This document shows, one piece after another, positions 15,760-24,358 of a DNA stretch of 64,000 nucleotides. Where the stretch lies: contig NZ_CP082839.1 of NCBI RefSeq assembly GCF_019930585.1, positions 62,001 through 126,000 of the forward strand. The letters run 5' to 3'. Under the pieces are notes generated by a model. The model had not been told where the DNA came from, did no database searches, and worked only from the letters and a program-made list of their open reading frames with translations. Source of the stretch: Sphingomonas nostoxanthinifaciens (lineage in GTDB: Bacteria > Pseudomonadota > Alphaproteobacteria > Sphingomonadales > Sphingomonadaceae). The position numbers and the translations under genes were made by a program. Numbering within the stretch: the first letter of the stretch is position 1; every line of letters begins with the position of its first letter.

Positions 15760-16980
15760 TCAGTGCTGGTCGCGGCGGCCCAGCAGGCGCAGGCGCAGCG
15801 CGTTGAGCTTGATGAAGCCGGCGGCGTCGCGCTGGTCGTAGGCGCCCTGATCGTCCTCGAACGTCACGACCTTCTCCGAGTAGAGCGTGTTCGGCGACTT
15901 GCGGCCGATGACATGGACGCCGCCCTTGTAGAGCTTGAGCCGCACCGTGCCCGAGACCTTCGCCTGGCTGTGGTCGATCGCCGCCTGCAGCATCTCGCGC
16001 TCGGGGCTGAACCAGAAGCCGTTGTAGATCAGCTCGGCATATCGCGGCGCAAGCTCGTCCTTCAGATGCGCCGCGCCGCGATCGAGCGTGATCTGCTCGA
16101 TCCCGCGATGCGCGAGATGATAGATGGTGCCGCCCGGCGTCTCGTACATGCCGCGACTCTTCATGCCGACGAAGCGGTTCTCGACCAGATCGAGCCGGCC
16201 GATGCCGTGCAGCTTGCCGAGATCGTTGAGCTTCGCCAGCAGCGCCGCCGGGCCATAGCCCTCGCCGTTGATCGCGACCGCATCGCCGCGCTCGAAATCG
16301 ATCGTGATGATCTCGGGCACGTCGGGTGCGCTCTCGGGATCGTTGGTGCGCGAGTAGACATAGTCGGGCACCTCCTCCCACGGATCCTCGAGCACCTTGC
16401 CCTCGGACGAGGTGTGCAGCAGGTTCGCGTCGGTGGAGAACGGGCTCTCGCCGCGCTTGTCCTTGGGCACCGGGATCTGGTGCGCCTCGGCATATTCGAT
16501 CAGGCGGGTGCGGCTGGTGAGATCCCATTCGCGCCACGGCGCGATCACCTTGATGTCGGGCGCCAGCGCATAATAGCCGAGCTCGAAGCGGACCTGATCG
16601 TTGCCCTTGCCGGTCGCGCCGTGGCTGACGGCATCGGCGCCGACCTGGCGGGCAATCTCGATCTGGCGCTTGGCGATCAGCGGTCGCGCGATCGAGGTGC
16701 CGAGCAGGTACAGCCCCTCGTACAGCGCATTGGCGCGCATCATCGGCATCACATAATCGCGCACGAACTCGTCGCGCAGATCGTCGATGAAGATATGCTC
16801 GGGACGCACGCCCATCAGCTCGGCCTTCTTGCGCGCCGGCTCCAGCTCCTCGCCCTGCCCGAGATCGGCGGTGAAGGTGACGACCTCGCAATCGTAGGTG
16901 TCCTTCAGCCACCTCAGGATCACGCTGGTGTCGAGGCCGCCGGAATAGGCCAGCACCACGCGCTTGATCTCGCTCATCAT
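15760..16980 (-). CDS. argG: Argininosuccinate synthase
   Basis: ArgG joins citrulline and aspartate using ATP in arginine synthesis. The 406-residue protein is of normal length and starts with the P-loop-like ATP site [15 protein letters not shown] (about 10-24), followed by the family signatures [19 protein letters not shown] and IAPWREWDL, and [17 protein letters not shown] further on. Cytosolic tetramer in known members. The gene stands alone, convergent with the glycosyltransferase and divergent from the EF-hand gene. Confidence 0.97.
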   Translation of the reverse strand: MMSEIKRVVLAYSGGLDTSVILRWLKDTYDCEVVTFTADLGQGEELEPARKKAELMGVRPEHIFIDDLRDEFVRDYVMPMMRANALYEGLYLLGTSIARPLIAKRQIEIARQVGADAVSHGATGKGNDQVRFELGYYALAPDIKVIAPWREWDLTSRTRLIEYAEAHQIPVPKDKRGESPFSTDANLLHTSSEGKVLEDPWEEVPDYVYSRTNDPESAPDVPEIITIDFERGDAVAINGEGYGPAALLAKLNDLGKLHGIGRLDLVENRFVGMKSRGMYETPGGTIYHLAHRGIEQITLDRGAAHLKDELAPRYAELIYNGFWFSPEREMLQAAIDHSQAKVSGTVRLKLYKGGVHVIGRKSPNTLYSEKVVTFEDDQGAYDQRDAAGFIKLNALRLRLLGRRDQH

Positions 16981-17146
16981 CGGTCTCCGAAGGGGGTCGC
17001 GCGCGCCCTTGGCGGCATTGGGGGCCGAGCGTCAACAGCGATCGTGCCGCTTGTCGAGGCTGCAACATCGCTGCGGCGCCGACGAACGGGAGCAACATCC
17101 GCGTGGCAGGGGCGCAATATGCGGCGTTCCGGCCGCCGAGGAGACG

Positions 17147-17827
17147 ATGATGAAGCGATTCGTGGGGGGTGTCGCCCTGCTGGCGATGATGGCGGGCACG
17201 GCCGCGATCGCGCAGGACGCGCCGCCGCCGGGCGGCCAGCCGGCGGCGGGATGGGGCGCCGATCGCCCCGCGCCGCCGCCGCTGACGCGCGCCGCGTTCA
17301 TGGCCGAGGTCCAGCAGCGTTTCGCCGAGGCCGACCTCAACCATGACGGCGCGGTGACGCATGGCGAGTTGGTCGACGCGCGCGACGCGCGCATGCGCCA
17401 GCGGATGAAGGAGCATCGCGATCATCAGTTCGCGGCGATGGACGCGAATCACGACGGCGAATTGTCGCGCGGCGAGTTCGACAGCGCGCATCCGCACGGC
17501 CCGCCGCCGATGGACGGCAAGGACGGCAAGGCGCCACCTCCGCCGGGTGACCCGATGGGTGGGCCAGGCCGGATGGGCATGATGCCGGTCGACCGCATCT
17601 TCGCCATGGCAGACGCCAATAACGATGGTCGCGTGACGCTGGCCGAGGCGCAGACCGCCGCGGCGGCGTGGTTCGACCGGCTCGACACCAACCATGACGG
17701 CACGATCACCGCCGACGAGCGGCGTGCTGCGATGGCGGCGATGATGCATCGGCGTGGGCCGGGCGGGCCTGGTGGTCCCGGCGGCCCCGGTGGCGACATG
17801 CCGCCGCCCCCGCCGCCGCAGGAATAG
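17147..17827 (+). CDS. Secreted EF-hand calcium-binding protein
   Basis: A 226-residue protein with a signal peptide (about 1-22, ending AIAQD) and four EF-hand loops: DLNHDGAVTHGE (63-74), DANHDGELSRGE (99-110), DANNDGRVTLAE (156-167) and DTNHDGTITADE (180-191). All have Asp at position 1 and Glu at position 12. The two pairs are joined by a Pro/Gly/Met-rich linker, and the protein ends in Gly-Pro and Pro-rich repeats (about 204-226). Such proteins probably bind calcium in the periplasm; no enzyme domain is visible. Start codons at 17147 and 17150 are both possible after CGAGGAG. Confidence 0.85.
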   Translation: MMKRFVGGVALLAMMAGTAAIAQDAPPPGGQPAAGWGADRPAPPPLTRAAFMAEVQQRFAEADLNHDGAVTHGELVDARDARMRQRMKEHRDHQFAAMDANHDGELSRGEFDSAHPHGPPPMDGKDGKAPPPPGDPMGGPGRMGMMPVDRIFAMADANNDGRVTLAEAQTAAAAWFDRLDTNHDGTITADERRAAMAAMMHRRGPGGPGGPGGPGGDMPPPPPPQE

Positions 17828-17838
17828 GATCGTTCAAT

Positions 17839-17935
17839 CCGTCATTCCCGCGCAGACGGGAATCCATTCGCGCGGCCGGTGCCCGTTTGTAGCAACCGCT
17901 CGACAAATGGATCCCCGCCTGCGCGGGGATGACGG
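17839..17935. repeat. Inverted pair of palindromic REP-like elements
   Basis: Two 30-base elements, 17839-17868 and 17906-17935, are inverted copies with 27 of 30 bases matching and 37 bases between them. Each is itself a hairpin. They fill the space between the convergent EF-hand gene and aroC, where they could act as a two-way terminator. Confidence 0.8.
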
Positions 17936-17953
17936 CGGTTTCCGGGGCCGCGC

Positions 17954-19027
17954 TCAGCGGCCCGTCTGGGCGCGGTGCAGCAATTTCTGGTCCGCCAGTA
18001 CCAGCGCGACCATCGCCTCCACCACCGGCGCGGCGCGGATGCCGACGCACGGATCGTGACGGCCCTTGGTGCGGATCTCGGCGGCCTGCCCGTCGCGGCC
18101 GATCGTTTCGACCGGCGTCAGGATCGAGGAGGTCGGCTTGAGCGCGCAGCGCACCACGACCGGCTGGCCGGTGGCGATCCCGCCAGCGACGCCGCCGGCA
18201 TGGTTGGCGAGGAAGATCGGGCGTCCGTCGGGGCCCGGCCGCATCGGATCGGCATTGGTCTCGCCGGTCAGCCGCGCCGCGGCGAAGCCGTCGCCGATCT
18301 CGACGCCCTTGACCGCGTTGATCGACATAAGCGCTGCAGCCAGCTCGCCGTCGAGCTTGGCGTAGAGCGGCGCGCCCCAGCCCGCCGGCACGCCATAGGC
18401 GACGCATTCCACCACCGCGCCGACCGACGAGCCCGCCTTGCGTGCATCATCGACGATCGCTTCCCAGCGCGTAGCGGCGGCGGGATCGGGGCAGAAGAAG
18501 GGGTTGGCGTCGATCGCCGCATCGTCGAACGCCGCGCGATCGATCGCGTCGCCGCCGAGCTCGACCAGATAGGCACGTATCCGCACCTCGGGGATCACGG
18601 CGCGTGCGACCGCGCCCGCCGCCACGCGCGCCGCCGTCTCGCGTGCCGAGGATCGTCCGCCGCCGCGATAGTCGCGCAGGCCATATTTGGCGTCATAGGC
18701 GTAGTCGGCGTGGCCGGGGCGATACGCGACCGCGACCTCCGAATAATCCTTCGAGCGCTGGTCGACATTCTCGATCATCAGGCTGATCGGCGTGCCGGTC
18801 GTCTGGCCCTCGAACGTGCCCGACAGGATGCGCACCGCATCGGGCTCCTGCCGCTGCGTGGTGAAGCGCGACGTGCCCGGCCGGCGCTTGTCGAGCCACG
18901 GCTGGATGTCGCCCTCGACCAGCGGCAGGCCCGGCGGACAGCCGTCGACCACCACCCCCAGCGCCGGTCCGTGGCTCTCGCCCCATGTCGTGAAGCGGAA
19001 AACCCGCCCGAAACTGTTGACGCTCAT
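17954..19027 (-). CDS. aroC: Chorismate synthase
   Basis: AroC makes chorismate from EPSP, the last step of the shikimate pathway, using reduced FMN. The 357-residue protein has the signatures [20 protein letters not shown] near the N-terminus, [38 protein letters not shown] and [18 protein letters not shown]. The start ATG at 19027 overlaps the stop of the DUF559 gene (ATGA), which means that gene was inserted or fused in directly before aroC. The last residues lie next to the repeat pair at 17839-17935. Confidence 0.97.
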   Translation of the reverse strand: MSVNSFGRVFRFTTWGESHGPALGVVVDGCPPGLPLVEGDIQPWLDKRRPGTSRFTTQRQEPDAVRILSGTFEGQTTGTPISLMIENVDQRSKDYSEVAVAYRPGHADYAYDAKYGLRDYRGGGRSSARETAARVAAGAVARAVIPEVRIRAYLVELGGDAIDRAAFDDAAIDANPFFCPDPAAATRWEAIVDDARKAGSSVGAVVECVAYGVPAGWGAPLYAKLDGELAAALMSINAVKGVEIGDGFAAARLTGETNADPMRPGPDGRPIFLANHAGGVAGGIATGQPVVVRCALKPTSSILTPVETIGRDGQAAEIRTKGRHDPCVGIRAAPVVEAMVALVLADQKLLHRAQTGR

Positions 19028-19428
19028 CTACCCTCTCCCTGCAGGGGAGAGGGAGGGGCCCGCCGCCCAAAGGGCGGTGGGAGGGTGAGGGCGTCGCCGA
19101 TCGCAGCGAGCACCTTTTCCCGCTGCGTCAGCACCTCGTTGTTCCAGAAACGGATCACCCGAAAACCTTCCTGTTCGAGCCACGCGCGTCGCCGCTCGTC
19201 ATAATCAGCTTGATCAAAGTGCTGACTACCGTCCGCCTCGACGACCAGCCGCGCCTCGGCACAATAGAAATCAGCGATATATTGGCCAAGCCAGACCTGC
19301 CGGCGAAACTTGGCACCGGCTAACCTGCGGCTGCGCAAGGAAGTCCATAACATGGCTTCGGCATCGGTCGAAAAGCGGCGCATGGCCCGCACCCGCGCAA
19401 GCGCTGCTGGATCGCTTGGGCGCTGCAT
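19024..19428 (-). CDS. DUF559 endonuclease-like protein
   Basis: A 134-residue protein of the DUF559 family, which has the Vsr/PD-(D/E)xK endonuclease fold. Recognisable parts are [39 protein letters not shown] with candidate metal ligands D53, E64 and D66, then [14 protein letters not shown] and [13 protein letters not shown]. The coding region starts at the inner edge of one palindromic repeat and runs through the other, which encodes the last residues ([18 protein letters not shown]), before its stop overlaps the aroC start. Cellular function is unknown. The arrangement suggests a small repeat-bounded unit placed between fabI and aroC. Confidence 0.85.
   Translation of the reverse strand: MQRPSDPAALARVRAMRRFSTDAEAMLWTSLRSRRLAGAKFRRQVWLGQYIADFYCAEARLVVEADGSQHFDQADYDERRRAWLEQEGFRVIRFWNNEVLTQREKVLAAIGDALTLPPPFGRRAPPSPLQGEGR
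19028..19091. repeat. Compound palindromic repeat, right copy beside DUF559
   Basis: Two hairpins: an outer CCCTCTCCCTGCAGGGGAGA palindrome and an inner one around CGCCCAAAGGGCG, ended by GTGAGGG. It is the inverted counterpart of 19429-19487 and overlaps the last codons of the DUF559 gene. Confidence 0.8.
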
Positions 19429-19487
19429 CCCCTCACCTTCCCATGCTCCGCATGGGCCCCTTCCTCTCCCCTGCAGGGAGAGGGGCC
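19429..19487. repeat. Compound palindromic repeat, left copy beside DUF559
   Basis: Read on the minus strand it begins CCCCTCTCCCTGCAGGGGAG, continues to GGGGCCC, has a different inner hairpin (CATGCGGAGCATG) and ends GGTGAGGG. Outer and end parts match the copy at 19028-19091 with few differences. The inner hairpin differs in sequence but is kept as a hairpin. Confidence 0.8.
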
Positions 19488-19490
19488 AAG

Positions 19491-20297
19491 TTACGCCAGC
19501 GCGATATCCGGCGCGTCTTCCGCCTTCATGCCGATCACGTTGTAGCCGGCGTCGACATGGTGGATCTCGCCGGTCACGCCCGACGAAAGATCGGACAGCA
19601 AATAGAGCGCCGAGCCGCCGACATCCTCGATCGTCACGGTGCGGCGCATCGGCGCGTTCAGCTCGTTCCAGCGGAGGATGTAGTTGAAGTCGCCGATGCC
19701 GCGCGCCGCCAGCGTCTGGATCGGGCCGGCCGAGATGGCGTTGATACGGACATTGTCGGGCCCGAGATCGACCGCGAGATATTTCACGCTCGTCTCCAGC
19801 GCCGCCTTGGCGACGCCCATCACGTTGTAATGCGGGATCACCTTCTCGGCGCCATAATAGGTCAGCGTCAGGATCGAGCCGCCATTGGGCATCATCGCGC
19901 GCGCGCGCTGCGCCACCGCGACCAGCGAGTAAGCCGAGATGTTCATCGTCATCAGGAAATTGTCGAGCGTCGTGTCGTAGAAGCGCCCGCGCAGCTGGCT
20001 CTTGTCCGAAAAGCCGATCGCGTGGACGACGAAGTCGATCGTCGGCCAGCGCTCCGCCAGGGTCGCGAACGTCTGGTCGAGCGCGGCCATGTCGGACACG
20101 TCGCAGTCGATCAGGAAATCGGAATCGAGCTGCTCCGCCAGCGGGCGCACGCGCTTGGCCAGCGCCTCGCCCTGATAGCTGAACGCCAGTTCCGCACCCT
20201 GCGCACGCAGGGCCTTCGCGATCCCCCATGCCAACGACTTGTCGTTCGCGAGCCCCATGATGAGCCCGCGCTTACCTTGCATCAATCCCGCCATCAT
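19491..20297 (-). CDS. fabI: Enoyl-ACP reductase FabI
   Basis: FabI reduces trans-2-enoyl-ACP with NADH in each round of fatty acid elongation. The 268-residue short-chain dehydrogenase has the FabI-type cofactor site GLANDKSLAWGIAKAL, the motif VVHAIGFSDKSQLRGRFYDT and the catalytic Tyr-x6-Lys in HYNVMGVAKAALE, plus SAGPIQTLAARGIGDF. It is the usual length and a cytosolic enzyme. The start at 20297 overlaps the stop of the preceding YihY-type gene (ATGA); internal Met residues at positions 2 and 6 are alternatives. Confidence 0.95.
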   Translation of the reverse strand: MMAGLMQGKRGLIMGLANDKSLAWGIAKALRAQGAELAFSYQGEALAKRVRPLAEQLDSDFLIDCDVSDMAALDQTFATLAERWPTIDFVVHAIGFSDKSQLRGRFYDTTLDNFLMTMNISAYSLVAVAQRARAMMPNGGSILTLTYYGAEKVIPHYNVMGVAKAALETSVKYLAVDLGPDNVRINAISAGPIQTLAARGIGDFNYILRWNELNAPMRRTVTIEDVGGSALYLLSDLSSGVTGEIHHVDAGYNVIGMKAEDAPDIALA

Positions 20298-21229
20298 CCC
20301 TCCGCTGGCTGGTGCGGCCCCCTTATCGCGCTCGATGGGGTTTCCGCCAGTGCCGCGTTCAGATGCGCGCCGATGACGAGCCCGAACCCGACCAGCCAGA
20401 AGAACAGCAACGCCACGATCACCCCGGCAAGGCTGCCATAGGTGCGATCATAGCCGCCGAGCTGCGCCAGCACCGCCGGCAGCGCGGTCGTCGCCAGCAC
20501 CCACCACAGGGCCGTGAACATCGCGCCCGGCCATTTGAGGCAGCCCACCTCGCGATAGCGGCTGGGGGTGAGCGAGAAGAAGATCAGGTAGAGCGCGCCG
20601 AACAAAGCGACCGCCGGCGCGAGCCGCGACCAGCCGATCCAGCCGATCACCTCGTCCGACACGGGCAGCAGCCGCGCGACGAATTCCTCGACGCCGGTCA
20701 GCAGCAATTGCAGGCTGAACGCGATCAAGGTCGCCACCACCGCGCCCATGATGAGCACGGTCGAGCCGATGCGATAGCGCCAGAAGGATTTGGTCGATTG
20801 CGTGCCGTAGGCGCGGCGCAGGATATCGCGGATCGTCTCGATGAAGCTGCCGGTGGTCCACAGCCCGAGCAACCCGCCGAGCCACAGCAGCGAGCCGGTG
20901 CGCTGCGCCAGCACGTCGGTGATCGGCTGACGCAGCAGCTCGCGCACGCTCTTGGGCAATTCGCGCAGGAAGCTGTCGACCGCCATCGTCGTGTCGGCGC
21001 CGCGCCCCAGCCCGTGCGCGAGCGCCGCCGTCGCGATGAAGAAGGGGAAGAGCGACACGAGGGCGAGGTAAGCGAGGTTGCCGGCGTGGATGAAGCCATC
21101 GGCATAGACGCCCACCACCACGCGCCGCACGATCTCCCACGCGCGGCGCGGCAGGCTCAGCGCGGCGAGGGCCTGCGGATTGCCATGCCCGGCGCGTTCC
21201 TCGGGCGAGATGGGCGAGGCGTCGTGCAT
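20294..21229 (-). CDS. YihY/BrkB-family inner membrane protein
   Basis: A 311-residue protein with about six membrane helices and the YihY/BrkB layout: an N-terminal stretch IVRRVVVGVYADGFIHAGNL, the helix YLALVSLFPFFIATAALAHG, and SKSVRELL-type and GSLLWLGGLLGLWTTGSFIE segments. Once annotated as ribonuclease BN, the family is now seen as membrane proteins of unsettled role. The stop overlaps the fabI start, so the two are translationally coupled. It ends in a soluble tail with AIRGPHQPAEG. Confidence 0.88.
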   Translation of the reverse strand: MHDASPISPEERAGHGNPQALAALSLPRRAWEIVRRVVVGVYADGFIHAGNLAYLALVSLFPFFIATAALAHGLGRGADTTMAVDSFLRELPKSVRELLRQPITDVLAQRTGSLLWLGGLLGLWTTGSFIETIRDILRRAYGTQSTKSFWRYRIGSTVLIMGAVVATLIAFSLQLLLTGVEEFVARLLPVSDEVIGWIGWSRLAPAVALFGALYLIFFSLTPSRYREVGCLKWPGAMFTALWWVLATTALPAVLAQLGGYDRTYGSLAGVIVALLFFWLVGFGLVIGAHLNAALAETPSSAIRGPHQPAEG

Positions 21230-21261
21230 GTGCGCTCCGATCGGCCGGGGAGCGCCGGCCG

Positions 21262-22209
21262 CTAGACGCCCAACGCGGCGCGCGGATTACGGTCGCGCTC
21301 GGCGGTCCAACCCTCGACGAACGTCCGAAGCTCCGCATCGTCGTTCGGCACATCGATCATCAGCGTGATCAGCTGATCGCCGCGCGTGCCGTCGCGGCGG
21401 TGGAAGCCGCGCCCCTTCAGCCGCAGCACCTTGCCCGAAGTGGAGCCCCCGGGCACCGACAGCATCACCGCGCCCTCGACCGTCGGCACCTTCACCTTCG
21501 CGCCGAGCAGCGCCTCGTCCAGCCGCACGGGCAGGTTGAGCCGCACGTCGTCGCCGTCGCGCGTGTAGAAACGATGCGGCTTCACCTCGATCGTGACGGT
21601 CGCATCGCCGCGGCCGCCCAGCCCTTCCTCGCCCTGGCCCGCCAGCCGCATCGCGGTGCCCGCGACGCCCTCCGCGGTGAGCTTCAGGTCGATCGTCTTG
21701 CCGCTCGACAGCGTGATGCGCTGCGGCTTGAGCGCGGCGGCATCGTCGAAATCGACCGGGAGGCGATAGGCGACGTCGGCACCCTTGGGGGCACGCTGGC
21801 GGCCACCGAATCCGCTGAAGCCGCCGCCAGCGCCCGCGGCCTGCCGCCGCGCGCCGCCGAACAATCCTTCGAAGATATCGCTGAAATCGGCGCTGCCCGA
21901 ATCGAACTCGCCGCCGCCGGGCGCGCCGCGCGTCGCGCGAAAGCCGCCATGGCCGCCGGCACTGCCGAAACCGAACGGTGCCTTGGGATTGCCCTGCTCG
22001 TCGATCTCGCCGCGATCATATTGCGCGCGTTTGTCCTTGTCGGTCAGCAGGTCGTAGGCGCCCGTCACCTCGGAGAAGCGCGCCGCGGCGTTGGGGTTGT
22101 CCTGATTGCGATCGGGATGCAGCTCCTTGGCGAGCTTGCGATACGCCTTCTTGATCGCGGCCTCGTCGGCGCTGCGTGCCACGCCCAGGGTCGAATAGGG
22201 ATCTGCCAT
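21262..22209 (-). CDS. DnaJ-like co-chaperone (CbpA type)
   Basis: The 315-residue protein begins with a J domain (residues 1-70, HPD motif in AKELHPDRNQDNP) that stimulates DnaK, followed by a Gly/Phe-rich linker (about 80-145) and a C-terminal substrate-binding domain with two beta-sandwich parts (about 155-300), without the cysteine zinc region of DnaJ. This is the CbpA/DjlA-free, type II layout. The ATG at 22209 opens the J domain; an earlier in-frame Met would add 51 unsupported residues. It is divergent from the metallopeptidase gene. Confidence 0.92.
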   Translation of the reverse strand: MADPYSTLGVARSADEAAIKKAYRKLAKELHPDRNQDNPNAAARFSEVTGAYDLLTDKDKRAQYDRGEIDEQGNPKAPFGFGSAGGHGGFRATRGAPGGGEFDSGSADFSDIFEGLFGGARRQAAGAGGGFSGFGGRQRAPKGADVAYRLPVDFDDAAALKPQRITLSSGKTIDLKLTAEGVAGTAMRLAGQGEEGLGGRGDATVTIEVKPHRFYTRDGDDVRLNLPVRLDEALLGAKVKVPTVEGAVMLSVPGGSTSGKVLRLKGRGFHRRDGTRGDQLITLMIDVPNDDAELRTFVEGWTAERDRNPRAALGV

Positions 22210-22320
22210 CGCGCGTGAGATGCGGAGCGCCGCGCGTTTCCACAAGAGGAAAGTGGCACCAAGCGGCCCTAGCCGCGTTTCACGGGCAAATCGACCGACG
22301 ACATTCTTCAGGACATCGCC

Positions 22321-23433
22321 ATGAAACCATATTCGTGCCCGAATTGCGGGCGCCTGAACCATTTCGAGGTGCGGGTCTGCCCGAACTGCAGCTTCACGCT
22401 GGGCTTCGACCCGGCGAGCGACCGATTCCTCTTCCTCGGCGACAATGCGACGACGTGGCGCGATGCCGACGGCACCGAGCAGGACGTGGTCGTGTGCCAG
22501 AACAACAACGAATTTGCCGTATGCAACTGGCTGGTGCCGGCGGTGGGCGACCAGCCCCTATGCCTCGCCTGTCGCCACAACCGCACGATTCCCGATCTGA
22601 CCGGGCCGACCGTGCCCGAGCGCTGGGCGAAGATCGAGGCGGCCAAGCGCCGGCTGTTCCACACGTTGCTCCACCTCAATCTGCCGATCGAGACCGAGGC
22701 GGAGGCCGAGGCGAACGGCACCGCGCCCGGCCTGACCTTCGACTTCCTCTACGATCCGCAGGGCGAGGCGACCGGCACCGTCCAGATCACGACCGGCCAC
22801 GAGGAAGGGCTCATCACGCTGAACCTGATCGAGGCCGACGACGTCCAGCGCGAGCGGATGCGCACCTCGCTCGGCGAGCCCTATCGCACTATCCTCGGCC
22901 ATTTCCGTCACGAAGTCGGCCATTATTACTGGGCGCGGCTGATCGAGGGCACCGCCGAGGTGGAGGCGTTCCGCGCGCTCTTCGGCGACGAGCGGATCAG
23001 CTACGAGGATGCCAAGTCGCAGCATTATGGCGACGGCACCGGCGGCTGGTCGGACGATTTCGTCTCGTCCTATGCGACGATGCATCCGTGGGAGGATTTC
23101 GCCGAAACCTTCGCCCACCTGCTCCACATCATCGACGCGCTGGCGACGATCGACGGCTTCGGCATGCGCATGACCAAGTGGCCGGGGATGGACGAGCAGC
23201 CGGCGGTCGACTTCGATCCGTATCATGCCGATACGCATGCGCTGGTGTCGGAATGGGGCCCGTTCGCCTTTGCCGAAAACTCGATCAACCGCAGCATGGG
23301 GCAGCCCGACCTCTACCCCTTCCACCTGTCGGACAAGATCGTCGCCAAGCTGGATTACATCAACCGGCTGCTGCAACGCGCCGGGCAGGGCGATATCGCG
23401 CCGCGCGAGCAGCCCCAGCCGGTCGCCGCCTGA
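22321..23433 (+). CDS. Putative zinc metallopeptidase with zinc-ribbon N-terminus
   Basis: A 370-residue soluble protein. The N-terminus has a zinc ribbon (CPNCGRLNHF, C6, C9, C20, C23) and a second Cys set (C59, C68, C81, C84). The middle carries the HExxH motif HFRHEVGHYYW (197-201), followed by an acidic region (DDFVSSYATMHPWEDFAETF) that may give the third ligand. This matches the family annotated as putative zinc-binding metallopeptidase (Peptidase_Mx). Substrates are unknown. There is no signal peptide, so it acts in the cytoplasm. Confidence 0.85.
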   Translation: MKPYSCPNCGRLNHFEVRVCPNCSFTLGFDPASDRFLFLGDNATTWRDADGTEQDVVVCQNNNEFAVCNWLVPAVGDQPLCLACRHNRTIPDLTGPTVPERWAKIEAAKRRLFHTLLHLNLPIETEAEAEANGTAPGLTFDFLYDPQGEATGTVQITTGHEEGLITLNLIEADDVQRERMRTSLGEPYRTILGHFRHEVGHYYWARLIEGTAEVEAFRALFGDERISYEDAKSQHYGDGTGGWSDDFVSSYATMHPWEDFAETFAHLLHIIDALATIDGFGMRMTKWPGMDEQPAVDFDPYHADTHALVSEWGPFAFAENSINRSMGQPDLYPFHLSDKIVAKLDYINRLLQRAGQGDIAPREQPQPVAA

Positions 23434-23437
23434 GCGA

Positions 23438-23770
23438 TCAGCCGTCGGCCCAGTCGAACGGCAGCGGCGCCTCGCGGAAGGCGAAGCGGTCGAGATGGCG
23501 GGCGACGGCGCCCTTCAATCCGTCGCGCTGTTCCTCCGATGTCGCCTCGATCCGCACCATCAGCGCGTCGGGCGCGGCATCGAAGGTGACGATCGCGTCG
23601 CCCGGATGATTCGCGCCGCGAGCATCGTGCGGGAACACCACGGTGCCGTGCTCGGGCGTGAACTCGACCGCGAGGTTGTGCGACCAATGCTTGCACACCT
23701 GCTGGAGGTAGCGGCTGCCCTGCTCGGTCGGCACGGTGGCAGTAGCGGCGAAAGCGTTGCTGAGCGTCAT
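23438..23770 (-). CDS. DUF2218 domain protein
   Basis: A 110-residue protein matching the DUF2218 layout: TEQGSRYLQQVCKHWSHNL, a GTVVFPHD strand, LMVRIEATSEEQRDGLKGAV and a final AFREAPLPFDW. The family is small, cytoplasmic and has no assigned function; members are often linked to iron or stress genes elsewhere. Here it is convergent with the metallopeptidase gene, four bases apart, and upstream is a phosphatase gene on the same strand. Confidence 0.85.
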   Translation of the reverse strand: MTLSNAFAATATVPTEQGSRYLQQVCKHWSHNLAVEFTPEHGTVVFPHDARGANHPGDAIVTFDAAPDALMVRIEATSEEQRDGLKGAVARHLDRFAFREAPLPFDWADG

Positions 23771-23818
23771 GGCCGACAGGTAGGTCGTGCCGGCCGCCCA
23801 ATCCAGCCCGCCGCGCAG

Positions 23819-24358
23819 CTATTCGTAATCGGGCCCGAGCTGCGGATCGAGATCGCGCGGGCGCACGAAGCGGACGAGGTGGCCGCTGCCCGCATCGACA
23901 TCGGCCCAGCGATCGATGTCGAGCTCCATCTCGGCGAGGCTGGCGGTGGGATATTTCACGGCCACGGTATCGCGCGCCTCGCCGCCCGCCGCGAGCAGCA
24001 GCACCAGATCCTCCAGCCCCGGATTGTGCCCCACCAGCAGCAGCCGCTCGGCCGCGGGCGGTGCATCGCGCAGCAGGTCGAGCAGTTCGTCGGCGCTCGC
24101 CAGATAGATGCGCTTCTCCCACCGCGGGTCGAGCGGGGCGCCATAGCCGGCGCCGACCTCCTCGATCGTCTCGGCCACGCGCTGCGCGGGCGAGGCGAGC
24201 GCGGCGTCGAAGGCGAGATCATGTTCGCGCAGATAGCGGCCGATCGCGCGCGCGGCGCGCTTGCCCTTCGCGTTCAGGCGGCGATCGAAATCGCGCGCGG
24301 CCTCGGCATCCTCGCCCGACTTCGCATGGCGCAGGAGCGTGAGCCGCTTCATCCTCAT
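23819..24358 (-). CDS. SixA-type histidine phosphatase family protein
   Basis: A 179-residue member of the histidine phosphatase superfamily. The catalytic RHG-type motif reads LLRHAKSGEDAEAARDFDR (H11) and the second conserved His lies in LLLVGHNPGLEDLVLLL. This RHAK variant is the SixA branch, whose E. coli member removes phosphate from histidine-containing phosphotransfer domains. The natural substrate here is unknown. The start at 24358 overlaps the helicase stop (ATGA); a second ATG at 24352 is an alternative. A 48-base gap separates it from the DUF2218 gene. Confidence 0.87.
   Translation of the reverse strand: MRMKRLTLLRHAKSGEDAEAARDFDRRLNAKGKRAARAIGRYLREHDLAFDAALASPAQRVAETIEEVGAGYGAPLDPRWEKRIYLASADELLDLLRDAPPAAERLLLVGHNPGLEDLVLLLAAGGEARDTVAVKYPTASLAEMELDIDRWADVDAGSGHLVRFVRPRDLDPQLGPDYE

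Noticed and set aside
15763..17346. A 527-codon open frame on the plus strand
   Set aside because: It covers argG on the other strand, and its composition is that of antisense high-GC sequence.
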